From Peptoniphilus_E sp964345555 (GTDB taxonomy: Bacteria > Bacillota > Clostridia > Tissierellales > Peptoniphilaceae): a stretch of 64,000 nucleotides of DNA. The notes under the pieces were generated by a model. That model had not been told where the DNA came from and made no database searches. It worked only from the letters and a program-made list of their open reading frames with translations. A program made the position numbers and the translations under genes. How positions within the stretch are numbered: position 1 is the stretch's first letter; each line of letters begins with the position of its first letter. This document shows positions 32,517 through 41,380 of this stretch, in pieces. The stretch spans positions 1 through 64,000 of the forward strand of contig CAYFRD010000003.1 of NCBI GenBank assembly GCA_964345555.1, read 5' to 3'.

Positions 32517-33698
32517 TCATATGTTGTTTACTAAATCAAACATCGGCATCGCCACTGAAATTACTATAAATCCCACAAACAAAGACAATACAAGTATTAT
32601 TGCCGGTTCAAAAACAGCCAGGAATCTCTGTTGTCTGATTTCTATCTCATACCTATAATAATAACTCAAAGAATCAAGTATTTCACTTAAATTTGATGAT
32701 TCTTCTCCAATTTTCAACATCGATTTGTCCATTTCAGAAAATATTTTGGAATTTTTTAAAGATTCTGACAGACTAAGTCCCTTGTAGATATCCTTTGCAG
32801 CTTTCTCCAATGTTTTACGCAAAACTGTACTTTCCACAGAGACAGCCATTATATCTATGGATTCCGCTACAGTCGCTCCTGACTGAATGAGAAGTCTCAT
32901 CATGCTGATAAAATTATTTATTGAATTCATCTTATAAAGATTGCTCTTTAATTTTAATTTATCCAAGTGCAATTTACCCTTTTCCCCATTAAAGTAAATG
33001 ACGGATATCAAGAGAACAAATAAGAAAATACCTAAAATCAGTATGAAGTTTTTATTGATGAAATTTGAGATTCCAAGAAGTAATCTCGTAACAAGAGGGA
33101 GCATCGTACCCGAATCTTCAAATATGGATTGAAATGTGGGTAAAATATGTAAAATTAAAAAATTAACTACTAAAATAGTCACAGCCACCAATATAATCGG
33201 ATATATTAAGGCATTCTTTATCTTCTTTTCAAAAATTAGTTTATTTCGGTAATATTCTGACAGGTTCGCGAATATCTCCGGCAAATTTGATGAGTTTTCG
33301 CCGATTTTCACCATGTTTACCAAAAGCTCGGGAAATATTGTAGTATTACCGAGGGCTTGGCTCAATGTATTTGCAGATACTAAATCCCTATAAATATTAT
33401 CTATTATTTTTCTTTGCTTGCCTTGGTACATAGCTTTTAAAATTTCAAAGGATTTAACTGTATTGATATTGGATTTTAAAAGAACATACAACTGATATAG
33501 AAAAATATGCAGGTTTTCTGCATAAAAAGGTTTATCAAACAATTTTATATCTCTGTTCAGTTCAGATTCTTGTGTTATTTTTACAGGTCTCAAGCCCTGT
33601 TCTCTTATTTTGGAGAGCACTTCTTTGTCATTACGGGCTTCAACTTCACCCTTTATGATGTTATTTTCCAAATCAAGTGCTTTGTACTTAAATCTCAT
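32517..33698 (-). CDS. pilC: Type IV pilus inner-membrane platform protein PilC/GspF
   Basis: 393 residues with two GspF domains (about 65-190 and 265-390) and three strong membrane spans. The conserved F-x-E-L-L-V-N-M-V-K-I-G-E and its second copy M-D-K-S-M-L-K-I-G-E-E-S are clear. It anchors the PilB motor and passes pilins into the fibre. The N-terminal F-K-Y-K-A-L-D-L-E-N-N is typical. The ATG at 33698 (AGGTG site) is chosen over an in-frame GTG two codons earlier. It overlaps pilB by 11 bases. Confidence 0.92.
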   Translation of the reverse strand: MRFKYKALDLENNIIKGEVEARNDKEVLSKIREQGLRPVKITQESELNRDIKLFDKPFYAENLHIFLYQLYVLLKSNINTVKSFEILKAMYQGKQRKIIDNIYRDLVSANTLSQALGNTTIFPELLVNMVKIGENSSNLPEIFANLSEYYRNKLIFEKKIKNALIYPIILVAVTILVVNFLILHILPTFQSIFEDSGTMLPLVTRLLLGISNFINKNFILILGIFLFVLLISVIYFNGEKGKLHLDKLKLKSNLYKMNSINNFISMMRLLIQSGATVAESIDIMAVSVESTVLRKTLEKAAKDIYKGLSLSESLKNSKIFSEMDKSMLKIGEESSNLSEILDSLSYYYRYEIEIRQQRFLAVFEPAIILVLSLFVGFIVISVAMPMFDLVNNI

Positions 33699-35136
33699 TT
33701 TCACCTATGGTTATGATATTTTTGTATACTTCGTCCAGAGAGGTTTCCCCCTTTAAGAGAAGTTCCTTCATGGATTCTTTCAAAGATACCATTCCTCTAT
33801 CAGTACACAGTTTTCTGAACTCAGACAGACTCATACCGCTGCTTATGGCTTCCCTTAAAACATCATCTATTATCAACACTTCATATACTGCAATTCTCCC
33901 CCTGTATCCTCCGGAACATTTATCACATGATGAGGCTTTATATATATTCATTCGTTCATCGTAGATATCCACATATCTGTGCTCTTCTTTTTTGCAGTCG
34001 CAAAGTTTTCTCACAAGCCTTTGAGATATAACACCTATTACACCCGCTGAAATCAAGTAGTTTTCAACTCCCATATCCGTCAACCTATATACAGCTGATG
34101 GAGAATCATTTGTATGCAGAGTACTCATTACAAGATGACCTGTAATTGATGCTCTGAGGGCTGTTTTTGCAGTTTCCAAATCTCTGATTTCCCCCACCAT
34201 TATCTTATCGGGATCAAGTCTAAGTATGCTCTTTAACCCCAAGTTGAAATCCAGACCTCTCTTTTCGTTTATCTCTATCTGATTTAGCCCTTCAACTCTG
34301 TATTCGACGGGATCTTCAATAGTAATTATATTTATTTCCGGGTTTTTCAGTTCCTTTAAAAGAGTTATCAAAGTGGTGGTCTTGCCACTTCCAGTAGGAC
34401 CAACATTCAGTATCAATCCTCCCGGTTGTGATATTAGCTTGCTCACCAATTGCGATTGTCTGCCGGTCAGTCCTATTCCCTCTCTTGTGAAATCCACAAC
34501 TTCTCTGTTAAGTATTCTTAGCACCACTTTTCCCGAATATATCGTGGGACTTATGGCAACTCTTATGTCTATTGATTTATTTTTGTATTTATAGGTAAAT
34601 CTGCCATCTTGAGGTACATTTTTTACAGTGTAATCCAAATTGGACAACACTTTTATTCTATTGGTTACAAGACCGCCGGTATATTTTTTTAATTTATATA
34701 TGTCTTTGAGTATTCCATCCACTCTGAGCCTAATTAAAGTATATTTATCATAGTTGTCCATATGTATATCCGACGCCTTATTCTCTATGGCATACTCGAT
34801 CAACAGGTTCACAAATTTAACTATCCTAGAATCGTCATCTTTAATTTTACTTTCATCGCTTTCATTCTCGGAAATATCTTCAACAAGACCGCTAATAGAA
34901 GATATATCTTCTTTGGAATATACTTCATCTCTTAAACGATTTAAATTCTCGCTGTCACACAGCATGAATTCAATATCCCCTTTTAACAGTATTTTTAAGG
35001 AGGACTCAACATTGCTGCTGATTTCCTCCGCATAAAACACATATTTATTTGCATGAGCTTCCTTTGGAACCACATTGTATTTTATAGATAGATTTTTATC
35101 TATTATCCCATAAAGGTCTGAATCTTTATTAATCAT
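33688..35136 (-). CDS. pilB: Type IV pilus assembly ATPase PilB/GspE
   Basis: A roughly 482-residue extension motor. It has Walker A G-P-T-G-S-G-K-T-T-T, the Asp box I-T-I-E-D-P-V-E, Walker B I-M-V-G-E-I-R-D, the His box H-L-V-M-S-T-L-H-T-N, and a C-terminal tetracysteine zinc motif (C-D-C near 420; C-D-K-C-S-G-G-Y-R-G-R). The N-terminal GspE domain is shortened. The start lies inside or just at the end of topA; 35136 has AGGG nine bases upstream, while the ATG at 35142 is almost on top of that site. No retraction ATPase PilT is encoded in the window. Confidence 0.92.
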   Translation of the reverse strand: MINKDSDLYGIIDKNLSIKYNVVPKEAHANKYVFYAEEISSNVESSLKILLKGDIEFMLCDSENLNRLRDEVYSKEDISSISGLVEDISENESDESKIKDDDSRIVKFVNLLIEYAIENKASDIHMDNYDKYTLIRLRVDGILKDIYKLKKYTGGLVTNRIKVLSNLDYTVKNVPQDGRFTYKYKNKSIDIRVAISPTIYSGKVVLRILNREVVDFTREGIGLTGRQSQLVSKLISQPGGLILNVGPTGSGKTTTLITLLKELKNPEINIITIEDPVEYRVEGLNQIEINEKRGLDFNLGLKSILRLDPDKIMVGEIRDLETAKTALRASITGHLVMSTLHTNDSPSAVYRLTDMGVENYLISAGVIGVISQRLVRKLCDCKKEEHRYVDIYDERMNIYKASSCDKCSGGYRGRIAVYEVLIIDDVLREAISSGMSLSEFRKLCTDRGMVSLKESMKELLLKGETSLDEVYKNIITIGENEI

Positions 35137-37204
35137 CGCCATTTTCCCTATAATCACAGGTCGCATTGCTGCATTTTACAACTTTTTTATTTTTGGAATT
35201 CATTTCCGTTAAGATACTGTTGCATTTAGGACATTTCCTATCAATAGGTTTATTCCATGATACAAAATCACATTCAGGATAATTGCTGCAACCGAAAAAC
35301 TTTCTACCCTTTTTGCTCCTTTTTACAACTATATCTCCATCTTGGCACTTAGGGCATTTCACCCCTATTTTTTCAATGAGAGGCTTCGTATTTCTACATT
35401 CAGGAAATCCCGGACAAGCTAGGAACTTTCCATACCTACCCATTTTTATTACCATATTTCTACCGCATTTATCACAGATTACATCAGTTTCTTTATCTCT
35501 TATTTCAACTTTTTCAACATTTTTATCGGCAACCTTCAAGTCTTTTTCCAGCTTTTTATAAAATTCCCCTATGAGCTTTTGCCATTGTAAGTTGCCCTTT
35601 GCAATTTCGTCAAGTTCATTTTCCATATTTGCAGTGAACTTCTCATTTATCAAATCCTTGAAATTTTCACGAAGCAATTCGTTCACCGCTATTCCCAACT
35701 CTGTAGGAAATAGCTTTTTGTTTTCTAAAACCACATAGTATCTCGAAAGCAACGTGCTCATTATAGGTGCGTAGGTTGAGGGGCGCCCTATTCCCAAATC
35801 TTCAAGTTTTTTGATCAAAGTTGCTTCATTATATCTGGCAGGCGGTTGAGTGAAGTGTTGAGTTTTTTCAATGGATTTTGATTTTAGAGTTTCATCTTCT
35901 TCCAAATCAGGAAGTATATTATCCTTTTCTTGGGTGAAATTGTATACTTTTAAAAATCCGTCGAATTTTATTTGCGAGCCTGAAGATTTAAATATTTGGG
36001 AATTATTGGATATCTCAATGGACATGGTGCTGTACAAGGCTTCCTTCATAAGAGATGCTACAGTCCTCTTCCAAATCAAATTATACAGTTTGAACTCATC
36101 TCTTGACAGAGAATCCTTTATGCTCTCAGGAGTTCTGTTTACATCTGTGGGTCTTATGCACTCATGGGCATCTTGCACGTTTTGGGTCTTTTTAGATATA
36201 ATCCCCTTACCTGTGTAGTTTTCACCGAATTTTTCATCTATAAATCCTAGAATTCTGTTCTTTGCATCCTCGGACATCCTTGTGGAATCTGTTCTCATAT
36301 AGGTTATGAGTCCAACTTGTCCTTCCTTTGGAATGGAAACACCCTCATACAGATTTTGAGCAATCATCATGGTTTTTCTACTTGTAAAGTTTAATTTTCT
36401 GGAACTTTCCTGTTGCATAGTAGATGTGGTGAAAGGTTGCGACGGTTTTTTAGTCCTTGTACCCTCCTTTATTTCCCTTATTACAAACTTTTCCGGATCC
36501 AACTTGCTCAATATTTCATCAGCTTGCTTTTCGTTGGTTATTTCTACCTTTATGCTTTTATCACCTTTTAACTCTCCGTAGTATTTTGATGAAAAGCTTT
36601 TTCTGCTCTTTTTAAGAACAGCCTCTATTTCCCAATATTCTTCAGAGACAAACTCATTTATCTCGTGTTCTTTATCACATATGATTTTAAGAGCTACAGA
36701 TTGCACACGGCCGGCGGAAAGGCCATTCTTTATCTTGCTCCACAAAAGAGGACTTATCTTGTATCCGGTAAGTCTGTCCAAAATCCTCCTTGCCTGTTGA
36801 GCATCGACCAAATCTTTGTCTATTGATCGGGGCTTCTTAATCTGTTTTCTTATAGTGTCTTTTGTGATTTCATTAAAGGTGACCCTGGCTTCTTGTTCCG
36901 GTGCCATGTTTAATATGTGGCTGAGGTGCCATGATATGGCCTCGCCCTCTCTATCTGGGTCAGTTGCAAGAAAAACTCTGTCAGCCTTAGCCGATTCTTT
37001 TTTCAATTCATTTATGATTTTCCCCTTACCTCTAATATTTATATATTCAGGTTCAAAATTATTATCTACATCTATTGCAAGTCTGCTCTTGGGAAGGTCT
37101 CTGACATGTCCCACTGAAGCTATGACTTTGTAATTGCTGCCAAGCATTTTCTTGATAGTCTTCGCCTTTGTAGGTGACTCGACTATAACTAAATTTTTAG
37201 CCAA
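35129..37204 (-). CDS. topA: DNA topoisomerase I
   Basis: A 691-residue type IA topoisomerase that relaxes negative supercoils. The N-terminal TOPRIM domain has V-E-S-P-T-K-A-K-T and T-D-P-D-R-E-G-E near 81-88. The active-site tyrosine is about Tyr302 in L-I-T-Y-M-R-T-D-S-T-R. Three C-terminal zinc-ribbon repeats follow (C-D-K-C...C-P-G-F-P-E-C, C-P-K-C...C-S-N-Y-P-E-C, C-P-K-C...C). The start codon is TTG, with AAGGA nine bases upstream. It heads the transcript that continues into the pilus genes. Confidence 0.95.
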   Translation of the reverse strand: MAKNLVIVESPTKAKTIKKMLGSNYKVIASVGHVRDLPKSRLAIDVDNNFEPEYINIRGKGKIINELKKESAKADRVFLATDPDREGEAISWHLSHILNMAPEQEARVTFNEITKDTIRKQIKKPRSIDKDLVDAQQARRILDRLTGYKISPLLWSKIKNGLSAGRVQSVALKIICDKEHEINEFVSEEYWEIEAVLKKSRKSFSSKYYGELKGDKSIKVEITNEKQADEILSKLDPEKFVIREIKEGTRTKKPSQPFTTSTMQQESSRKLNFTSRKTMMIAQNLYEGVSIPKEGQVGLITYMRTDSTRMSEDAKNRILGFIDEKFGENYTGKGIISKKTQNVQDAHECIRPTDVNRTPESIKDSLSRDEFKLYNLIWKRTVASLMKEALYSTMSIEISNNSQIFKSSGSQIKFDGFLKVYNFTQEKDNILPDLEEDETLKSKSIEKTQHFTQPPARYNEATLIKKLEDLGIGRPSTYAPIMSTLLSRYYVVLENKKLFPTELGIAVNELLRENFKDLINEKFTANMENELDEIAKGNLQWQKLIGEFYKKLEKDLKVADKNVEKVEIRDKETDVICDKCGRNMVIKMGRYGKFLACPGFPECRNTKPLIEKIGVKCPKCQDGDIVVKRSKKGRKFFGCSNYPECDFVSWNKPIDRKCPKCNSILTEMNSKNKKVVKCSNATCDYRENGDD

Positions 37205-37240
37205 ATTTACACATCCTTATTGTTATTAATAAACAACTTA

Positions 37241-37269
37241 ATGATATCAGTTAATAAAGAGTGCTTCAA
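37241..37269 (-). promoter_or_regulatory. Promoter of topA and the downstream pilus genes
   Basis: Minus-strand -35 TTGAAG (37264-37269), 17-base spacer and -10 TATCAT (37241-37246). No other promoter or terminator is seen between topA and the HypE-like gene, so the pilus cluster may depend on this one. Confidence 0.55.
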
Positions 37270-37312
37270 GTTTTATTTTTATTCCTTATTTTATTCTTCG
37301 GAAATTAAAAAA

Positions 37313-37341
37313 GTCTACCACCTGTAAAATAGGCAGTAGAC
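37313..37341 (-). terminator. Terminator of the NlpC/P60 gene
   Basis: Minus-strand stem GTCTAC...GTAGAC with an inner CCT/AGG pairing, followed by TTTTTTAATT. A clear intrinsic terminator between the hydrolase gene and topA. Confidence 0.85.
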
Positions 37342-37360
37342 AGATTAATAAACTATTTAA

Positions 37361-38293
37361 TTATAAAACCCTGGTCGCATTTACATATCTGTTTGTATAG
37401 TAGTCTTCACTTAATTTTGAAACGACCACTTTGCTTTGTCCGCTGGATGCATGTACGAATTCATCATTTCCCATGTAAATTCCAACGTGTGATACTCCGC
37501 TTCCCGAAGTATTAAAAAATACCAAATCTCCCGGTTGAAGTTCAGATCTTGAAACTTGTTTTCCGTATCCGGATTGTTCCCTTGATGATCTGGGAAGATT
37601 AACTCCCATTTGGTTCTTATAAACTGCATATACCAATCCCGAGCAGTCATATCCCGCTTTACCGGTATCACCATACACATATGTAGCTCCTAATTTATCA
37701 AGAGCAGATTCAACAGCAATCTTTGCCTTTTCTGAAGAATATTCCACATTATCTGATTGAACCTTTTCTACATAAGACATCTTTACTTTGGTTTCTTCAG
37801 CTTTTTCTACCTTTTCCAAAGTAACTGCTTCTTGAGGAATTTCTACATCGAAAGTTTCCTTATTTTCTGAGATGAGTTCCAAAGCTTCAATAGAAACTGT
37901 TCCTGCTGTGCCGTCTTCACATTTGGCTTTGATAAATTCCTCATCTTCTGAAAGTTGAACTAATTCTTCACCTATGAATAGGTTTCTTATTATTTCTTCT
38001 TTATCATTTTTAATAGTTGCATTTTTTACAACTTTAAATGTCTTTGTTATTTTTTCCGTTAATTGAACTTTTTCATATGGTACTGTCACTTGTGCCTTGC
38101 CTTTTTGTACTATGTAACCTCTGTCAGATGAATTTATTATGTTGGCTGTTTCGCCTACTTCAAAATAAATTTTATTACCGCTGTAAGTGGTTTGAACATG
38201 ATCACTGACAAAAACGCCTGTATCCTTTAGACCTAAAAATGAAATCACACATAGAGCCAATACAGATAAAGAACCTTTTTTATTAATACTCAA
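37361..38293 (-). CDS. Secreted NlpC/P60 endopeptidase with SH3-like domains
   Basis: A 310-residue cell-wall peptidase. A signal/anchor stretch lies at about 7-25. Residues 38-140 look like two bacterial SH3-type domains, and 145-185 is a linker. The NlpC/P60 domain (190-310) has catalytic Cys217 in Y-D-C-S-G-L-V, His269 in S-H-V-G-I-Y-M-G and His281 in V-H-A-S. It should cleave peptide stems of peptidoglycan. Translation starts at TTG (38291-38293) with GGGAGTG upstream. It is a single-gene transcript with its own promoter and terminator. Confidence 0.92.
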   Translation of the reverse strand: MSINKKGSLSVLALCVISFLGLKDTGVFVSDHVQTTYSGNKIYFEVGETANIINSSDRGYIVQKGKAQVTVPYEKVQLTEKITKTFKVVKNATIKNDKEEIIRNLFIGEELVQLSEDEEFIKAKCEDGTAGTVSIEALELISENKETFDVEIPQEAVTLEKVEKAEETKVKMSYVEKVQSDNVEYSSEKAKIAVESALDKLGATYVYGDTGKAGYDCSGLVYAVYKNQMGVNLPRSSREQSGYGKQVSRSELQPGDLVFFNTSGSGVSHVGIYMGNDEFVHASSGQSKVVVSKLSEDYYTNRYVNATRVL

Positions 38294-38330
38294 GTCTGAA
38301 CACTCCCTATATAATAATTAATTCTTTTAA

Positions 38331-38359
38331 AGTATAACAAAATAGTTACAAAAAAGCAA
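38331..38359 (-). promoter_or_regulatory. Promoter of the NlpC/P60 gene
   Basis: Minus-strand -35 TTGCTT (38354-38359), 17-base spacer and -10 TATACT (38331-38336). The -35 lies right after the rnpB terminator stem. Confidence 0.6.
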
Positions 38360-38361
38360 GA

Positions 38362-38409
38362 AAAGATTACAAAAATATTAAACTAAGTTTAACTTTTTTG
38401 TAATCTTTA
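38362..38409 (-). terminator. Terminator of rnpB
   Basis: A long stem: AAAGATTACAAAAA pairs with TTTTTGTAATCTTT, with an inner GTTAAACT/AGTTTAA pairing. A T-rich tract follows on the minus strand. Confidence 0.8.
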
Positions 38410-38419
38410 ACTTTAGTAG

Positions 38420-38748
38420 TTTGAGTAAATCTATAAGCTGCGTTCTGTTTCGTCAATCATCTATCTAGGTCTATTGTCACCAATAGACTCAAGCGACCTA
38501 CCTACCGGCAAATGCGAGCAACATTTGTTAGTCCTATTTCGGTCTTGCTCCAAGCGGGGTTTACAGGTCAATATTATTACTAATATCACGGTGAGCTCTT
38601 ACCTCGCCTTTCCACCCTTACCTCTTTCGAGGCGGTATATCTCTGTTGCACTATCCTTAGGGTCGCCCCCACCAGCCGTTAGCTGGCGCCTTGCTCTGCG
38701 GAGCGCAGACTTTCCTCATCTTTCGATGCGATTGACCAATTTACTCTT
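38420..38748 (-). ncRNA. rnpB: RNase P RNA, bacterial type A
   Basis: The catalytic RNA that removes tRNA 5' leaders. On the minus strand the conserved core is readable: GAGGAAAGTC near the 5' side, AGTGCAACAGAGA, GGTAAGAGCTCACC, and 3' AGATGATTGACG followed by ACAGAACGCAGCTTA. The terminal P1 helix is formed by GAGTAAAT (38739-38746 complement) with ATTTACTC (38423-38430 complement). The 3' GATGATTG layout indicates type A rather than the Bacillus type B. The ends are estimated to within a few bases. Confidence 0.93.
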
Positions 38749-38752
38749 TAAC

Positions 38753-38781
38753 ATAGTACCATTTATGCTTTTATAAATCAA
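38753..38781 (-). promoter_or_regulatory. Candidate rnpB promoter
   Basis: Minus-strand -35 TTGATT (38776-38781, inside the end of nif3), 17-base spacer and -10 TACTAT (38753-38758), placing the start a few bases before the P1 helix. Confidence 0.5.
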
Positions 38782-39544
38782 CTTCAAAATCCTTATTCGT
38801 GTATTTATAAATATCTATGTCGAATTTGCTTTTCAATTTTTTCTCTATTTCATCCAGTACTGGTATTTCTCCTTCGTGATGTCCTAAGTCAATTAAACAC
38901 AGATTTTTCTCATAAGCTTTTTGTGCCTGATGATGTTTAATATCACCTGTTATAAACATCTGCGCATCTATTTTCAATACATCATCTATCAAGTCAAATC
39001 CTGCTCCTGCACAAACTGCTACTTTAGATATTTCATTTGGAATTTTTCCGTATATCTTCAACTTGTCGTTAATATGTCTTAATTTTGATACAATTTCTTC
39101 AAAATTGTAGCTTTCATTATTTTGTGCATACAACCCAATAAAGTATCCTTTATCAGTAAGAGATAAACCTCTTGGATCATTTAACTCCAATTTTTCAATG
39201 ATTTTATAATTTACTCCGTCCTCAGCTATATCAAGAGATGTATGTGCACTATAGAGACTTATGTTGTTTTTTATGAGTTTAATTATATTCTCTCCCCTAT
39301 ATTCACTGTCTGATATTGTCTTTATTCCCTCAAAAAATAAGGGATGGTGAGTTATTATAAGCTTTGCTTTCCTTTTTATCGCTTCATATACAACTTTATC
39401 TGTCAAATCAAGTGCAAGTACTATAGACGAAACTCCTTGTTCTTCAAATGCGATCTGATATCCGCTGTTATCCCATTCTTCCTGATATTCTTCTTTCGCC
39501 CAGTTTTTTATATAATCTACTATTTCTCTTGCTTTGTATTCCAT
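38771..39544 (-). CDS. Nif3-like dinuclear metal protein (DUF34), short form
   Basis: A 257-residue Nif3/YqfO-family protein. It has the N-terminal W-D-N-S-G-Y-Q-I, metal ligands in I-T-H-H-P-L-F-F, A-H-T-S-L-D near 100, and G-H-H-E-G-E near 220. Annotated GTP cyclohydrolase activity is reported only for some relatives; the true role is unsettled. It lacks the PII-like insert of the longer Bacillus YqfO. It overlaps the end of trmK by 25 bases, reading through the same order seen in Bacillus (sigA-trmK-yqfO). Confidence 0.9.
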   Translation of the reverse strand: MEYKAREIVDYIKNWAKEEYQEEWDNSGYQIAFEEQGVSSIVLALDLTDKVVYEAIKRKAKLIITHHPLFFEGIKTISDSEYRGENIIKLIKNNISLYSAHTSLDIAEDGVNYKIIEKLELNDPRGLSLTDKGYFIGLYAQNNESYNFEEIVSKLRHINDKLKIYGKIPNEISKVAVCAGAGFDLIDDVLKIDAQMFITGDIKHHQAQKAYEKNLCLIDLGHHEGEIPVLDEIEKKLKSKFDIDIYKYTNKDFEVDL

Positions 39545-40230
39545 AGTAACCCCTCATACTCTTCAATTAGTTTTAAAAGCTTCAACTCTCGCTTTTCTAT
39601 CCTTTCACTCCTTGGTACTTTTGCCAGTTTATTTAAAATATTTTTGTTGTATTCTATTTCCTTAAACAAAAAACTCTTGAGCACTTCATCTCTTCTTTTG
39701 TAGCAAATTAAAGGAATTTTATAAAAAATATCTTCTCGCATATTTATTTCTCCTGTATATTTAGCCACAATTATTTCAAAAAACCTATCATCTTCATAGA
39801 TGATGCTCTCTTCGATTATCTCAAAACCTTTTTTACATAGGTACTCTCTGAGATTCTCAGAAGCTTGCATCGGTTGAAGAATTATCTTATCCATTTTTTT
39901 TGCAATTTCTATCTCTTCTTCTATTAAATCTGAAATCAAAATGCCACCCATTCCTGCTATAATAAGATTATCCACTTCTCCGGGATTTAATACCTTCAGA
40001 CCGTTGCCGGTTCTAGTTTCGATTTTATCTTCAAGTTTGTATTCTCTTACCATGTCTACAGTTTTTTGTAGAGATCTTCTTGAAATATCACTTGCAATGA
40101 CCCTGTCGCTTATATTTGTGTTCACAAGAAAAATTGGCACGATTCCATGATCTGTGCCAATATCTGCAACTTTTTTCCCCTTATCTACATAACTCGCTAT
40201 TTTTTTAAGTCTTTCAGAAATATTAATCAT
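39520..40230 (-). CDS. trmK: tRNA (adenine-22-N1)-methyltransferase TrmK
   Basis: A 236-residue SAM-dependent methyltransferase of the TrmK/YqfN family. It has the N-terminal R-L-K-K-I-A-S-Y-V, SAM site V-A-D-I-G-T-D-H-G near 20-28, and the catalytic-site loop L-I-I-A-G-M-G-G near 90. The C-terminal half is a coiled coil. It methylates A22 of certain tRNAs. It overlaps rpoD by four bases and nif3 by 25, indicating tight co-translation. Confidence 0.92.
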   Translation of the reverse strand: MINISERLKKIASYVDKGKKVADIGTDHGIVPIFLVNTNISDRVIASDISRRSLQKTVDMVREYKLEDKIETRTGNGLKVLNPGEVDNLIIAGMGGILISDLIEEEIEIAKKMDKIILQPMQASENLREYLCKKGFEIIEESIIYEDDRFFEIIVAKYTGEINMREDIFYKIPLICYKRRDEVLKSFLFKEIEYNKNILNKLAKVPRSERIEKRELKLLKLIEEYEGLLWNTKQEK

Positions 40231-41363
40231 TCTAGAAAATCCTTCAATTTTTTACTTCTACTGGGATGTCTTAACTTTCTCAAAGCCTTAGCTTCGATTT
40301 GTCTTATTCTCTCTCTTGTTACGTCGAATTCCTTACCGACTTCTTCGAGGGTGCGTGCTCTTCCGTCATATAATCCGAATCTTAAAATCAAAACTTTCTT
40401 TTCTCTATTTGTGAGAGTTGTTAATACCTCATCCAGTTGTTCCCTTAAAAGTGTGAATGTAGCTGCATCGGACGGTGACAGTACTTCATCATCCGGTATA
40501 AAATCTCCCAAGTGAGAATCTTCTTCTTCTCCTCTAGGCGTTTCAAGAGATACAGGCTCTTGGGCAATTTTTTGTATCTCCCTTACTCTTTCCACATCTA
40601 AATTCATTTCCACCGCTATTTCTTCAGGTAAAGGATCCCTCCCGTATTCTTGAACTAATTGTCTTTGAACTCTTACCAATTTATTTATAGTTTCAACCAT
40701 GTGCACAGGTATTCTTATAGTTCTGGCTTGGTCGGCAATGGCTCTGGTTATAGCTTGGCGAATCCACCATGTAGCATAGGTGGAAAACTTAAATCCCTTA
40801 GTATAGTCAAATTTTTCCACAGCCTTCATAAGACCGAGATTGCCTTCTTGAATCAAATCTAAAAAGCTCATGCCCCTTCCCACATATCTTTTTGCAATTG
40901 ACACCACCAATCTCAAGTTTGCTTCCGCCAGTTCCTTTTTAGCACCCGATTCTCCGCTTTCCATTCTCTTGGCGATTTCTACTTCTTCATCTCCTGTCAG
41001 CAATGGAATTTTACCTATTTCCTTTAAATACATCCTTACAGGGTCATCGACGCTTACTCCCTTCGGTACGCTCAAATCCTCCTTGGAAAGGTCGCCGTCC
41101 TTGTCTTCGTCTTCATCTTCTTCTTTTATTTTTTTATCTATTTTTTCGTCATCTAATAATTCGATGCCGTCATTTTCAAAATCTTGATAGAGATTATCCA
41201 CCTCATCGGAATCCATGGGAATTTCTTCAAGCTCGTTAACTATTTCTTCATAGGTTAAATTTCCCTTTATCTTTCCTCTTTTCTTTAATTTTTCAATGAT
41301 TTTACTTTTTGAATCAGTATTTTGCATGTCTATATTTTCCATTTCTGCATTAAGATTCTTCAT
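40227..41363 (-). CDS. rpoD: RNA polymerase primary sigma factor (SigA)
   Basis: A 378-residue sigma-70. Region 1.1 is followed by an acidic low-complexity stretch (about 70-95). Region 1.2/2 has D-P-V-R-M-Y-L-K-E-I-G and D-L-I-Q-E-G-N-L-G-L-M, plus Y-A-T-W-W-I-R-Q-A-I-T-R-A for -10 recognition. Region 4.2 has V-T-R-E-R-I-R-Q-I-E-A-K-A-L-R-K-L for -35 recognition. This matches the TTGACA/TATAAT promoters seen in the window. It is downstream of dnaG with a 17-base gap, the classical rpsU-dnaG-rpoD arrangement except that rpsU is elsewhere. Confidence 0.97.
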   Translation of the reverse strand: MKNLNAEMENIDMQNTDSKSKIIEKLKKRGKIKGNLTYEEIVNELEEIPMDSDEVDNLYQDFENDGIELLDDEKIDKKIKEEDEDEDKDGDLSKEDLSVPKGVSVDDPVRMYLKEIGKIPLLTGDEEVEIAKRMESGESGAKKELAEANLRLVVSIAKRYVGRGMSFLDLIQEGNLGLMKAVEKFDYTKGFKFSTYATWWIRQAITRAIADQARTIRIPVHMVETINKLVRVQRQLVQEYGRDPLPEEIAVEMNLDVERVREIQKIAQEPVSLETPRGEEEDSHLGDFIPDDEVLSPSDAATFTLLREQLDEVLTTLTNREKKVLILRFGLYDGRARTLEEVGKEFDVTRERIRQIEAKALRKLRHPSRSKKLKDFLE

Positions 41364-41380
41364 CTAAGCATCCTCCTCAA

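Noticed and set aside
37255..37270. GAGTGCTT near the topA promoter as half of a CIRCE element
   Set aside because: There is no matching second half nine bases away, and topA is not a heat-shock gene.
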